Origin: Streptomyces seoulensis
GTDB lineage: Bacteria; Actinomycetota; Actinomycetes; Streptomycetales; Streptomycetaceae
Direction of reading: 5' to 3'
Assembly (NCBI RefSeq): GCF_004328625.1
Contig: NZ_CP032229.1
Coordinates: 4,278,001 to 4,342,000 of the forward strand
DNA: 64,000 bases
In this document: piece after piece, positions 1 through 11,215 of the stretch
Layout: the number at the start of each line of letters is the position of its first letter
Numbering within the stretch: position 1 is the stretch's first letter
Position numbers and translations under genes: made by a program
The notes under the pieces: model-generated
Databases searched by the model: none
The model's input: the letters and a program-made list of their open reading frames with translations, nothing else
Told to the model about the DNA's origin: nothing

Positions 1-376
1 GTTCGCCGCCTTCGGTTCCGACCTGGACCAGGCCTCCAAGAACCAGCTCGACCGCGGTCAGCGGATGACCGAGCTGCTGAAGCAGAACCAGTACCAGCCG
101 ATGTCCACCGAGGACCAGGTCGTCTCGATCTGGGCCGGTGGTACGGGCCGCATGGACGACGTGCCGGTCGACGACGTCCGCCGCTTCGACAAGGAGCTGC
201 TGGAGTACCTGCACCGTTCGCACCAGGGCCTGATGACCTCCATCCGGGAGGGCGGCAAGATGTCGGACGACACCCTTCAGGGCATCGGTGACGCGATCGC
301 GGAGTTCAAGAAGCAGTTCGAGACCTCGGACGGCAAGCTCCTCGGTGACGACACCCCGGCCTCTCCCGCCAAGTGA
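1..376 (+). CDS. atpA: ATP synthase F1 subunit alpha, C-terminal part (5' end outside window)
   Basis: The open frame enters the window at base 2 and stops with TGA at 374-376, giving the last ~124 residues of the alpha subunit. The segment beginning FAAFGSDLD and continuing LDRG..MTELLKQ is the typical helical C-terminal domain of F1-alpha. Alpha forms the hexameric ring with beta and carries non-catalytic nucleotide sites on the cytoplasmic face of the membrane. It is followed 21 bp later by atpG with a good ribosome site (AAGGAAGGGA), so this is the distal half of the usual actinobacterial atp operon. The P-loop half of the protein lies upstream of the window. Confidence 0.97.
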   Translation, partial: FAAFGSDLDQASKNQLDRGQRMTELLKQNQYQPMSTEDQVVSIWAGGTGRMDDVPVDDVRRFDKELLEYLHRSHQGLMTSIREGGKMSDDTLQGIGDAIAEFKKQFETSDGKLLGDDTPASPAK

Positions 377-397
377 CGTAAGGAAGGGACCTGACTC

Positions 398-1315
398 ATG
401 GGAGCCCAGCTCCGGGTCTACAAGCGTCGCATCCGATCCGTCACCGCGACCAAGAAGATCACCAAGGCGATGGAGATGATCGCCGCCTCGCGTGTCGTCA
501 AGGCGCAGCGCAAGGTGGCGGCCTCCAAGCCGTACGCGGACGAGCTGACCCGCGCGGTCAAGGCTGTCGCCACCGGGTCGAACACCAAGCACCCGCTCAC
601 CACGGAGGCCGAGAACCCGACCCGTGCCGCGGTCCTGCTCCTCACGAGCGACCGCGGTCTGGCCGGCGCCTTCAACTCCAACGCCATCAAGGCGGGCGAG
701 AAGCTCACCGAGCGCCTCGAGCGCGAGGGCAAGCAGGTGGAGACGTTCATCGTCGGCCGCCGCGGTGCCGCGCACTACAACTTCCGTGAGCGCAAGATCG
801 CGGAGCTGTGGACGGGCTTCACCGACGAGCCGACGTACGCGGACGCCAAGAAGGTCGCGGCGCCCCTGATCGAGGCCATCGAGACGCCCGACGCGGACGG
901 CGGCGTGGACGAGCTCTACATCGTCTTCACGGAGTTCGTGTCGATGATGACGCAGAACGCGGTCGCCGAGCAGTTGCTGCCGCTGAGCCTCGACGAGGTC
1001 GCGGAGGAGAACACCGGCGACGGTGAGATCCTCCCGCTGTACGACTTCGAGCCCTCGGCGGAGGACGTCCTCGACGCCCTCCTGCCGCGGTATGTGGAGA
1101 GCCGTATCTACAACGCGATGCTCCAGTCGGCCGCTTCGAAGCACGCTGCCACGCGGCGCGCGATGAAGTCGGCCACCGACAACGCGGGCGAGCTGATCAA
1201 CACGCTCTCCCGTCTTGCCAACGCGGCCCGCCAGGCCGAAATCACCCAGGAAATCAGCGAGATCGTCGGTGGCGCCAGCGCCCTGGCCGACGCGACCGCG
1301 GGGAGTGACCGATAA
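398..1315 (+). CDS. atpG: ATP synthase F1 subunit gamma
   Basis: This 305-residue protein is the rotating central shaft of F1 ATP synthase. The N-terminal helix ([12 protein letters not shown], then [15 protein letters not shown]) and the conserved C-terminal helix ([10 protein letters not shown]...ATDNAGELI) that insert into the alpha3beta3 ring are both present. The middle holds the Rossmann-like part ([14 protein letters not shown]). Length is slightly above the ~290 of many bacteria because of an acidic insertion around residues 195-220, common in actinobacterial gamma subunits. The ATG at 398 follows AAGGAAGGGA. The TAA stop is immediately followed by the ATG of atpD, implying tight translational coupling and stoichiometric expression. 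Confidence 0.98.
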   Translation: MGAQLRVYKRRIRSVTATKKITKAMEMIAASRVVKAQRKVAASKPYADELTRAVKAVATGSNTKHPLTTEAENPTRAAVLLLTSDRGLAGAFNSNAIKAGEKLTERLEREGKQVETFIVGRRGAAHYNFRERKIAELWTGFTDEPTYADAKKVAAPLIEAIETPDADGGVDELYIVFTEFVSMMTQNAVAEQLLPLSLDEVAEENTGDGEILPLYDFEPSAEDVLDALLPRYVESRIYNAMLQSAASKHAATRRAMKSATDNAGELINTLSRLANAARQAEITQEISEIVGGASALADATAGSDR

Positions 1316-2752
<1,437 letters not shown>

Positions 2753-2765
2753 CACCCGCGCTCCT

Positions 2766-2799
2766 GACCGGGGGGCGGGCCCGCCCCGCCCCCTCGGTC
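2766..2799 (+). terminator. GC-rich hairpin between atpD and atpC (attenuator-like)
   Basis: The arms GACCGGGGGGCGGG and CCCGCCCCCTCGGTC pair with a single bulge around a very short loop, 13 bases after the atpD stop. There is no U-tract, as is usual for Streptomyces terminators. Because atpC follows 64 bases later without an obvious strong promoter, the hairpin more likely reduces read-through or protects the 3' end of the atpA-G-D message than stops transcription fully. Confidence 0.6.
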
Positions 2800-2863
2800 A
2801 CGCCCCCTAGAATTGACCCCAACACCCGGCACAACGGCCGGGTGGTGATCCGAGGAGCCAACC

Positions 2864-3241
2864 TTGGCTGCTGAGCTGCACGTCGAGCTGGTCGCCGCCG
2901 ACCGCCAGGTCTGGTCCGGCGAGGCCACCCTGGTCGTCGCGCGCACCACGTCCGGCGACATCGGCGTCATGCCCGGTCACCAGCCGCTGCTCGGTGTGCT
3001 GGAGTCGGGCCCGGTGACCATCCGCACCAGTGACGGCGGCACCGTCGTCGCCGCGGTGCACGGCGGTTTCATCTCGTTCGCGGACGACAAGCTGTCGCTG
3101 CTGGCCGAGATCGCCGAGCTGGCGGAGGAGATCGACGTCCAGCGCGTCGAGCGCGAGCTGGAGCGAGCGAAGGCGGAGGACGACGAGGACGCTCAGCGTC
3201 GCGCCGACGTCCGTCTGCGGGCGGCGACCTCCGCGCGCTGA
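2864..3241 (+). CDS. atpC: ATP synthase F1 subunit epsilon
   Basis: A 125-residue epsilon subunit, which binds gamma and regulates ATP hydrolysis. The N-terminal beta-sandwich (LHVELVAADRQVWSGEATLV, GDIGVMPGHQPLLG) and the C-terminal helical hairpin (LAEEIDVQRVERELERAKAED) are recognisable. The start is TTG at 2864, chosen because GAGGAG lies 6 bases upstream and the protein then begins in register with the family. The rare start codon, together with the upstream hairpin, may hold expression below that of beta. A strong hairpin follows the stop. Confidence 0.96.
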   Translation: MAAELHVELVAADRQVWSGEATLVVARTTSGDIGVMPGHQPLLGVLESGPVTIRTSDGGTVVAAVHGGFISFADDKLSLLAEIAELAEEIDVQRVERELERAKAEDDEDAQRRADVRLRAATSAR

Positions 3242-3265
3242 TCATCGCGCCGTGTGACCATCATT

Positions 3266-3308
3266 CAGCCGCGGCCGGCCCGGAACATTCCGGTGCCGGT
3301 CGCGGCTG
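3266..3308 (+). terminator. terminator of the atp operon
   Basis: An inverted repeat with arms CAGCCGCGGCCGG and CCGGTCGCGGCTG (one mismatch) begins 24 bases after the atpC stop. It has no U-run, which is normal for Streptomyces. The position suggests it ends the atp transcript. Confidence 0.7.
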
Positions 3309-3406
3309 AGGTGAATCCGGGTGTTTTTCCGGTTCCATTACCTGGCTCTGCGGTTTCATTACCCTGAGCCGAAAGCAGTTCCACTACCTGGGAGACGAGG
3401 AGGTCG

Positions 3407-3859
3407 GTGCCGATGGTCCTCGCTCTGACTGTGTGCGGAATCGTGGTCGCGCTCGTGGTGGTGGGTCTGTTCCTGTTCGGCCTGCGCCGCAGGCTCATCC
3501 AGCGTTCCGGCGGCACCTTCGACTGTTCGCTGCGCTGGGACGTGGCGGAGCAGAGCGAGGTGAACGGCAAGGGCTGGAGCTACGGCATCGCCCGCTACAA
3601 CGGGGACCGCATCGAGTGGTTCCGGGTGTTCTCCTACGCCCTGCGCCCGCGCCGGGTGCTGGAGCGCTCGCGGATCGAGGTGGCCGGACGCCGGCTGCCC
3701 GAGGGCGAGGAGGAGCTGGCGCTGCTGTCCGACGCGGTGGTCCTCGCCTGCGTCCACCAGGGCACCCGGCTCGAACTCGCCATGAGCGAAGACGCGCTGA
3801 CCGGATTTCTCGCGTGGCTGGAAGCAGCCCCGCCCGGACAGCGAGTGAATGTGGCGTAG
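3407..3859 (+). CDS. DUF2550 single-pass membrane protein
   Basis: A 150-residue protein with one N-terminal transmembrane helix (residues ~3-26, LALTVCGIVVALVVVGLF) followed by RRR and a soluble cytoplasmic domain starting GGTFDCSLRW. This matches the DUF2550 family found immediately downstream of atpC in most actinobacteria; its function is not established. GAGGAGG at 3397-3403 serves either GTG 3407 or ATG 3413, and the latter has the better spacing, so the true product may be two residues shorter. The stop codon sits in the loop of a perfect inverted repeat that probably ends the transcript. Confidence 0.9.
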   Translation: MPMVLALTVCGIVVALVVVGLFLFGLRRRLIQRSGGTFDCSLRWDVAEQSEVNGKGWSYGIARYNGDRIEWFRVFSYALRPRRVLERSRIEVAGRRLPEGEEELALLSDAVVLACVHQGTRLELAMSEDALTGFLAWLEAAPPGQRVNVA

Positions 3860-3938
3860 CCACATTCACTCGCTGGGTGGGGGTCCCCCCGGACGAAGTC
3901 CGGGGGAGCGTCAACGTCGCTTAGGGGGCTCGGCCCCC
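3841..3938. terminator. cluster of three hairpins between convergent genes
   Basis: Three successive inverted repeats lie here. The first is a perfect 15-bp one (GCGAGTGAATGTGGC, 3-base loop, 3841-3873) whose loop contains the DUF2550 stop codon. The second is CCCCCCGGAC-GAA-GTCCGGGGG (about 3885-3906), and the third is GGGGGCTCGGCCCCC (about 3924-3938). They separate the DUF2550 gene from the convergent chitinase stop at 3947, so a bidirectional terminator is the natural reading. Confidence 0.75.
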
Positions 3939-3946
3939 GAACTCAT

Positions 3947-5773
<1,827 letters not shown>

Positions 5774-5863
5774 GTGCGACTCCCTCGATGTCGGGGGGAA
5801 CTTCACGAGGCATGGGGGGCATGACTGAGCCTTCACGCCCATGCTGTGCCGCGACAATAGGAA

Positions 5864-5896
5864 AGGTCTGGACCATAGGTCAATAGGTCTGGACCA
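5864..5896 (-). promoter_or_regulatory. two DasR-type responsive elements (direct repeat) upstream of the chitinase
   Basis: The 12-bp sequence AGGTCTGGACCA (complement TGGTCCAGACCT) occurs twice, at 5864-5875 and 5885-5896, exactly 21 bp apart. It differs by two positions from the TGGTCTAGACCA box bound by the GntR-family repressor DasR in Streptomyces chitinase promoters. The direct-repeat arrangement with two-helical-turn spacing is typical of those promoters. The copies lie 91-123 bp before the chitinase start codon. Identity of the binding protein is inferred from the motif. Confidence 0.8.
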
Positions 5897-5968
5897 TTTG
5901 TTCCGCAATTCGACTTAACCTCAACTCCTCTGCTGCTGTGGGGGTTTGAAAGCCCGCGAGGAGGAAGC

Positions 5969-6664
5969 GTGAGTGACTCGGCAAGCCCCGGAACCGTCCT
6001 GGTGGTGGACGACGACGCAGCGATCCGCCGCTCCCTGGAGCGCGGCCTCAGGCTGAACGGCTTCACCGTGCGCACCGCCGCCGACGGCACCGAGGCGCTC
6101 GCCGCCGTCGGACGGGAACAGCCGGACGTGCTGGTACTGGACGTGTCGATGCCCGGCCTGACCGGCATCCAGGTCTGCGCCCGGCTCCGCGACGAGGGCC
6201 GCGAACTGCCCGTGCTGATGCTGTCCGCGCTGGACGAGACCGCCGACCGGATCGCCGGGCTCCAGGCGGGCGGCGACGACTACCTCGTCAAGCCCTTCGC
6301 CCTCCAGGAACTCGTGCTCCGGCTGCGCGCCCTGCTGCGCCGCAGCCCGCCGAGCACCCGGGAGGTGCTGCGCGAGGCCGGGATCGAGATCGACCCCGGC
6401 GCCCGCACCGCCGAGCGCGACGGCCGCGTACTCGACCTGACCCGGCGGGAGTTCGAGCTGCTGGAGGTGCTGATGCGCAACGCCGGGCTCGTCCTCACCC
6501 GCGACCAGCTCCTCGAACGCGTCTGGGGCTACGACTTCGAGGTCCGCACCGACGCCGTCGACACCTTCGTCAGCTATCTGCGCCGAAAGCTGGAGGCCGA
6601 CGGCGCCCCGAGGCTGGTGCACACCGTGCGCGGGGTCGGCTTCGTGTTCCGGGAGGCGCGGTGA
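5969..6664 (+). CDS. OmpR/PhoB-family response regulator
   Basis: A 231-residue two-domain regulator. The receiver domain (residues ~8-122) has the acidic pair DDD at 14-16, phospho-acceptor Asp58 (VLVLDVSMPG) and the conserved Lys of YLVKPF. The C-terminal winged helix carries the OmpR pattern LTRREFELLEVL and the final hairpin HTVRGVGFVF. GTG at 5969 has GAGGAAG upstream. The stop overlaps the start of the sensor kinase by 4 bp (GTGA), so the two form one operon and a cognate pair. Its stimulus cannot be read from the sequence. Confidence 0.94.
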   Translation: MSDSASPGTVLVVDDDAAIRRSLERGLRLNGFTVRTAADGTEALAAVGREQPDVLVLDVSMPGLTGIQVCARLRDEGRELPVLMLSALDETADRIAGLQAGGDDYLVKPFALQELVLRLRALLRRSPPSTREVLREAGIEIDPGARTAERDGRVLDLTRREFELLEVLMRNAGLVLTRDQLLERVWGYDFEVRTDAVDTFVSYLRRKLEADGAPRLVHTVRGVGFVFREAR

Positions 6665-8109
6665 GGCTCTCCACCCGGGTCGGCCTCGCCGTCGGCTGCA
6701 CCGTCCCGCTGCTGGTGCTGGCCTCCGGCTGGCTGCTGACCCAGCTGGTCGCCCGCGACCTGCACCGGGCCGGCGACCAGCACCTGCGCCAACGCGCCGC
6801 CGCTCTCGCCCCGGACGCCCGCGCCCTGCTGCGCGCCTCGGCCGACGACCGCCCCCGCGCCGCCGGCCAGCGCGAGCGGCACCTGTTCAGCACCGCCCTC
6901 GACGTCGGCGTACGCGTCCAGGGACCGGACGGCGTCTTCAGCGGCGGCCCCCAGCCCGGCGCCTCGGCCCGGCTGCCCGAGCGGACCGGGGTGCCGGTGA
7001 CCGTCCGCGACGGCGCCCGGAGCTGGCGCGGGCTGGCCCGGCCGGTGCGTGGCGGCACCCTGTGGGTGTTCGCCCCCGACACCGCCGACCGGGCCCAGGT
7101 CCTGCTGGTCCGGCGCCGGGTGGTGTTCACCGCGCTGCTCGCCGCGCCCGCCTCCGGCGCCCTCGCCTGGGCCCTGGCCGCCGGCGCGAGCGCCCCGCTG
7201 CGCCGCCTCACCCGGCGCACGGCGGGCCTTGATCCGCGCACCAGCGGCGAACGGCCGGAGCCGGAGCGGACCGGCGTCACCGAGGTCGACGAACTCGGGT
7301 CCACCCTGCGCACGGTGCTCGCCCGCTACGACGAACAGGCCGCCCGGACCGCCGAGGCGCTCGACACCGCCCGCTCCTTCTCCTCGGCCGCCGCGCACGA
7401 ACTGCGCACCCCGCTGATGAGCATGGGCACCAACCTCGACGTCCTCGGCATCCGCGGCCTGCCCGACCCGGACCGCGACGAGGCGCTGACCGACCTGCGC
7501 CTCGAACACGCCCGGCTGCTGCACCTGCTGGTGATGCTCCGGGAGCTGGGCCGGGGCGATCTGGTGGAGGCCGAGACCTTCGCCGCCGTCGACCTGGCGG
7601 ACCTCGCCGACACCGCCGTGGCCGAGGTACGGCGCCGGGACCGGGGCGCGGAGGTCGTGCTGGACGCCGAGCCGGGGGTCGTCGTGCCGGGCTGGGAGCC
7701 GGGGCTGCGGCTGCTGCTGGACAACCTGCTGGCCAACGCGCTCGCCCACGGCCGTGATCCGGCGGGCGTCGCGCGCATACGGGTGGCCGTGGGGCGGGCC
7801 GGGGAGCAGGCGGTGGTGGCCGTGGCCGACCAGGGGCCCGGCATACCGGCCGCGTCCCGGCAGCGGCTCTTCGAGCGGTTCCAGCGGGGCCCCGACAGCA
7901 CCGGCTCCGGTCTCGGGCTCACCCTCGTCGCCCAGCAGACCGCGCTGCACCGGGGGAGCGTCGGCGTCACCGACGGCCCCGAGGGCACCGGGGCCCGCTT
8001 CGAGGTACGGCTGCCGCTGGACGGCACCGGGGCGCCGGGACGCCGGGACTGGCTGATCGGGACGGCCGGGGCGGAGCGGTCACAAGGTTTCCCCAAAGAG
8101 ACCTCCTAG
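6661..8109 (+). CDS. sensor histidine kinase, partner of the preceding regulator
   Basis: A 482-residue membrane kinase. It has a transmembrane helix at ~8-28, an extracytoplasmic region of ~125 residues, a second helix at ~158-178, a HAMP-like linker and a HisKA box (FSSAAAHELRTPL) with phospho-acceptor His246. The HATPase domain has the N box DNLLANALAHG, G1 DQGPGIP and G2 GSGLGLTL. It starts with GTG overlapping the regulator stop. The sensor domain has no recognisable family. The two small exported proteins just downstream could belong to its regulon, but that is only positional inference. Confidence 0.93.
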   Translation: MRLSTRVGLAVGCTVPLLVLASGWLLTQLVARDLHRAGDQHLRQRAAALAPDARALLRASADDRPRAAGQRERHLFSTALDVGVRVQGPDGVFSGGPQPGASARLPERTGVPVTVRDGARSWRGLARPVRGGTLWVFAPDTADRAQVLLVRRRVVFTALLAAPASGALAWALAAGASAPLRRLTRRTAGLDPRTSGERPEPERTGVTEVDELGSTLRTVLARYDEQAARTAEALDTARSFSSAAAHELRTPLMSMGTNLDVLGIRGLPDPDRDEALTDLRLEHARLLHLLVMLRELGRGDLVEAETFAAVDLADLADTAVAEVRRRDRGAEVVLDAEPGVVVPGWEPGLRLLLDNLLANALAHGRDPAGVARIRVAVGRAGEQAVVAVADQGPGIPAASRQRLFERFQRGPDSTGSGLGLTLVAQQTALHRGSVGVTDGPEGTGARFEVRLPLDGTGAPGRRDWLIGTAGAERSQGFPKETS

Positions 8110-8164
8110 CCTCCGGGGCGACGGACGGCACCACAGCCCGTCCCGGACGTGAACGGAGACGCAC

Positions 8165-8581
8165 ATGGACGCACGACGGAGCACCCGGACCCTCCTCGCG
8201 GGCCTCGCCACCGCGGCGCTGCTGGCGGGCTCGGCCGGTGCCGCGTCCGCCGCCGACGCCTCGCCCGGCGCCAAGCCCGCCGCCAAGGGGGCCCACGACG
8301 GCGCGCGGGCCCTGTGCAAGCGCGAGCCGAAGATCGACAAGCGCATCGACCGCGCCCTGAAGCGGCTGGACGCCGGCAAGGGCCGGCGCGGCTCGGTGGC
8401 CCGGCTCCAGCAGCGCGTCGACAACGCCAAGAAGGCCGGCCACACCGAGATCGCCACCTTCCTCCAGGGCCGCCTGGACACCCGCGAGTCGCTGAAGAAG
8501 GACCTTCACGACCGCAAGAAGGACCTCGCCGGGGTCAAGACCTGGTGCGCGAAGAACGACGCCGGCAAGGCGGAGAAGTGA
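8165..8581 (+). CDS. small secreted protein of unknown function
   Basis: A 138-residue protein with a clear signal peptide (residues 1-~29, core LLAGLATAALLAGSAGAAS, cleavage after ASA). It is followed by a basic helical domain rich in Lys/Arg that contains only two cysteines (ALCKREP and TWCAKN), positioned to form a disulfide. I do not recognise a family beyond similar Streptomyces secreted proteins. ATG 8165 follows GGAGAC. Its stop overlaps the next GTG start, so the two products are probably co-expressed. Confidence 0.8.
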   Translation: MDARRSTRTLLAGLATAALLAGSAGAASAADASPGAKPAAKGAHDGARALCKREPKIDKRIDRALKRLDAGKGRRGSVARLQQRVDNAKKAGHTEIATFLQGRLDTRESLKKDLHDRKKDLAGVKTWCAKNDAGKAEK

Positions 8582-8787
8582 GGCGCGGCTCCCGGCGCGC
8601 GGCGGCGGCCGTCACCCTGGCCGCCCTCGCCGCGCTCACCACGGGCTGCGGCCACGACGACGCCGCCACCCCGTCCTCCGGCACCGCCACCCCTTCGGGC
8701 TACGCGGACATGAAGAAGAAGGTGGACGCGGCCGAATCGGCGGCCGCCGCGGCCGACCGCGACGCCACGAGCGACGCGGACCGGTAG
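8578..8787 (+). CDS. small putative lipoprotein
   Basis: A 69-residue reading frame starting with GTG that overlaps the TGA of the preceding gene (GTGA). It has an Arg-rich n-region, a hydrophobic stretch AAAAVTLAALAALTTG and then Cys24, resembling a lipobox (LTTGC), though Thr at -3 is less usual than Leu. The mature part is short, Thr/Ser/Ala rich and ends in a charged helix (MKKKVDAAESAAAA). It would be a small surface-anchored or extracellular lipoprotein. Codon usage fits a real gene and the overlap supports it, but no homologue is recognised. Confidence 0.6.
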   Translation: MRRGSRRAAAAVTLAALAALTTGCGHDDAATPSSGTATPSGYADMKKKVDAAESAAAAADRDATSDADR

Positions 8788-8843
8788 GGGGCGCGGTCGG
8801 AAAGGGGGGCGTCTCGCGGAGGCGCCCCCCCTCGCCGTACCCC

Positions 8844-9416
8844 CTAGCGCTCGCCGCCCGGCACCCACAGCACGTCGCCGGTCTCCTTGTTGGCCGTGCG
8901 GGCCAGGATGAACAGGAGGTCGGAGAGGCGGTTGAGGTAGGTCGCGGTGAGCGGGTTCATCGTCTCGCCGTGCGCCTCCAGCGCCGCCCAGGTGGAGCGT
9001 TCGGCCCGCCGGACCACCGTGCACGCCTGGTGCAGCAGGGCCGCGCCGGGGGTGCCGCCGGGCAGGATGAACGAGCGCAGCTTCTCCAGCCGCTCGTTGA
9101 ACCGGTCGCAGTCCTGCTCCAGTCGGTCCACGTAGAACTGCTCGACCCTGAGCGGCGGGTACTCCGGGTTCTCCACCACCGGTGTCGACAGGTCGGCGCC
9201 CACGTCGAACAGGTCGTTCTGCACCCGGGTGAGGACCGTGACGACCTCCTGGTCCAGCCCGCCCAGCGCGACGGCGGTACCGATCACCGCGTTCGCCTCG
9301 TTGGCGTCCGCGTACGCGGAGATCCTGAGGTCGGTCTTGGCGGTGCGGCTCATGTCGCCGAGGGCGGTGGTGCCCTGGTCGCCGGTCCTGGTGTAGATGC
9401 GCGTCAGATTGACCAT
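8844..9416 (-). CDS. cob(I)alamin adenosyltransferase, PduO type
   Basis: A 190-residue ATP:cob(I)alamin adenosyltransferase, which makes adenosylcobalamin for mutases such as the isobutyryl-CoA mutase encoded in this window. The N-terminal ATP-binding signature TRTGDQGTTALGD and the following SAYADANEANAVIG match the PduO family, as does the helical core with RRAERS and YLNRLSDLLFILAR. ATG 9416 is taken because it lies directly before the signature; upstream in-frame starts add a non-conserved tail. It is divergent from a 3-hydroxyacyl-CoA dehydrogenase. I saw no B12 box in the shared upstream region. Confidence 0.94.
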   Translation of the reverse strand: MVNLTRIYTRTGDQGTTALGDMSRTAKTDLRISAYADANEANAVIGTAVALGGLDQEVVTVLTRVQNDLFDVGADLSTPVVENPEYPPLRVEQFYVDRLEQDCDRFNERLEKLRSFILPGGTPGAALLHQACTVVRRAERSTWAALEAHGETMNPLTATYLNRLSDLLFILARTANKETGDVLWVPGGER

Positions 9417-9605
9417 ACGGTCAGCGTAGTTGCCCCAAAGGGCGCGAAGCGGTGCGGATTTGACGGACCGGAGCGGCACAACCGGAACGTGACGGGTGTC
9501 TCACGCCCTGAGACCGTGACACGCGTTACTTACGGTCCTCAAGGCGTCGCCCGAACGCTAATGTCCGCCGAGAGGAACCATAAACAGCGCGTAAGGGGAG
9601 TCGGA

Positions 9606-10454
9606 GTGGCAGGGAAGCTCGCCGTCATCGGGGCCGGTCTCATGGGGTCCGGTATCGCCCAGGTCGCCGCACAGGCCGGCTGGGACGTGGTTCTGCGCGA
9701 CGTCACCGACGAGGCGCTGAAGCGCGGCACCGACGGTATCCGGGCCTCCTACGAGAAGTTCGTGGCCAAGGGCAAGCTGGACGCGGCGGACGCCGAGGCG
9801 GCCCTCGCCCGGATCACCCCGACCACCGACCTGGACGACGTCGCGGACGCCGACATCGTGATCGAGGCGGTCTTCGAGAAGCTGGAGGTCAAGCACGAGA
9901 TCTTCCGCGCGCTCGACAAGATCGTGCGCCCGGACGCCGTGCTGGCCTCCAACACCTCCGCCATCCCGATCACCAAGATCGCGGCCGCCACCGAGCACCC
10001 CGAGCGCGTGGTCGGCGTCCACTTCTTCTCGCCGGTGCCGATGATGCGGCTCGTCGAGCTGGTCCGGGGTTACAAGACCAGCGACGAAACCCTCGCCACC
10101 GCGCGGGAGTTCGCCGAGTCGGTCGGCAAGACCTGCATCGTCGTCAACCGCGATGTCGCCGGGTTCGTCACCACCCGCCTCATCTCGGCCCTCGTGGTCG
10201 AGGCCACCAAGCTCTACGAGTCGGGCGTGGCCACCGCCGAGGACATCGACCTCGCCTGCAAGCTGGGCTTCGGGCACGCCATGGGCCCGCTGGCCACCGC
10301 CGACCTCACCGGGGTCGACATCCTGCTGCACGCCACCGGCAACATCTACATCGAGAGCCAGGACGAGAAGTTCGCCCCGCCGGAGCTGATGCGCCGGATG
10401 GTGGACGCCGGTGACATCGGCCGCAAGAGCGGGCAGGGCTTCTACACGTACTGA
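9606..10454 (+). CDS. 3-hydroxybutyryl-CoA dehydrogenase (NAD(P)-dependent)
   Basis: A 282-residue short-type 3-hydroxyacyl-CoA dehydrogenase. The Rossmann motif VIGAGLMGSGIA opens the protein, the catalytic His is in VGVHFFSPVPMM, and the C-terminal domain has NRDVAGFVTTRL and GFGHAMGPL. It interconverts acetoacetyl-CoA and 3-hydroxybutyryl-CoA, feeding butyryl-CoA and ethylmalonyl-CoA routes. GTG 9606 is preceded by AAGGGGAG. It is not fused to an enoyl-CoA hydratase, so it is of the Hbd type rather than the large FadB. Confidence 0.93.
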   Translation: MAGKLAVIGAGLMGSGIAQVAAQAGWDVVLRDVTDEALKRGTDGIRASYEKFVAKGKLDAADAEAALARITPTTDLDDVADADIVIEAVFEKLEVKHEIFRALDKIVRPDAVLASNTSAIPITKIAAATEHPERVVGVHFFSPVPMMRLVELVRGYKTSDETLATAREFAESVGKTCIVVNRDVAGFVTTRLISALVVEATKLYESGVATAEDIDLACKLGFGHAMGPLATADLTGVDILLHATGNIYIESQDEKFAPPELMRRMVDAGDIGRKSGQGFYTY

Positions 10455-10633
10455 CCGCGTCCGGATCACCAGCCGATCCCGTGCGCGTCCGTACAACCGC
10501 TCAGGGGGATCACCCCAGCGGGTGAATTCGGTATCGGTTCGCTTACAACCAGCAACCGCATCGACACCCACACAGTCAGACGTTGCACAGCACCGTCACG
10601 GAGAACGCCACTCGCACTCAACGGGGAGCGCAT

Positions 10634-10957
10634 ATGTACATCAGGGGCGACCACGCCGAGCTGGTCGTCGGGGGGCGCCTCGACGTCCGCAGCGCGGCGG
10701 ACGCCCGTACGGCCCTCCACGCGGCGTTGGACGACGGGATCGGCGATCTGGTGCTTGACCTGTCCGAGCTGGACTCCTGGGACGCCACCGGACTCGGCGT
10801 CATCATGGGCGCACACCGGCGCGCGGGCCGCTGCGGCCGGCGTCTGGTGCTGCGCCGGGTGCCGCCGCAGATGCAGCGGCTGCTCGTGGCCACCCGGCTG
10901 CACCGCATTCTGGCCATCGAGGGCGGAGTCGGCGTGGAGTCGCTGCCCCGCGTGTGA
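10634..10957 (+). CDS. STAS-domain protein (anti-sigma factor antagonist-like)
   Basis: A 107-residue single STAS domain. The segment LVLDLSELDSWDATGLGVIMGAHRRA corresponds to the phosphorylation loop of SpoIIAA/RsbV proteins; the usual Ser is Thr here (DATGLG). Such proteins bind anti-sigma kinases when dephosphorylated. ATG 10634 follows GGGGAG at good spacing, and the longer frame starting upstream lacks a ribosome site. No anti-sigma kinase or sigma factor gene is adjacent; the next gene is a large membrane NTPase, so partner identity is open. Confidence 0.88.
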   Translation: MYIRGDHAELVVGGRLDVRSAADARTALHAALDDGIGDLVLDLSELDSWDATGLGVIMGAHRRAGRCGRRLVLRRVPPQMQRLLVATRLHRILAIEGGVGVESLPRV

Positions 10958-11215
10958 GGTGTCGTGAGCGGGGCAGGTTCCAAGTCGTCCCGAACGGCGC
11001 GTCGCGCGCATTCCTCACCGGAAGGTGATCTCCCGGATCTCTCGGGCCGTCCGGCACCCCGCCCTGTCGGGGACCCCGGTCGACGGTTTAGGGTTCGGTC
11101 GCCCGCCGCCTCGTGTAATCCGCGAGCGGGCCCGGACCAGAAGCGACAGCGCGATGTGCGGCAGGCCGGGAGGGGCCGAGATCGGCACACGACGCTTTTT
11201 GGGGGCTTTGAACCC

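Noticed and set aside
9417..9605. Possible cobalamin riboswitch upstream of the adenosyltransferase or dehydrogenase
   Set aside because: No B12-box sequence and the gap is too short and lacks the expected multi-stem architecture; only a 6-bp GTCTCA/TGAGAC stem was found.
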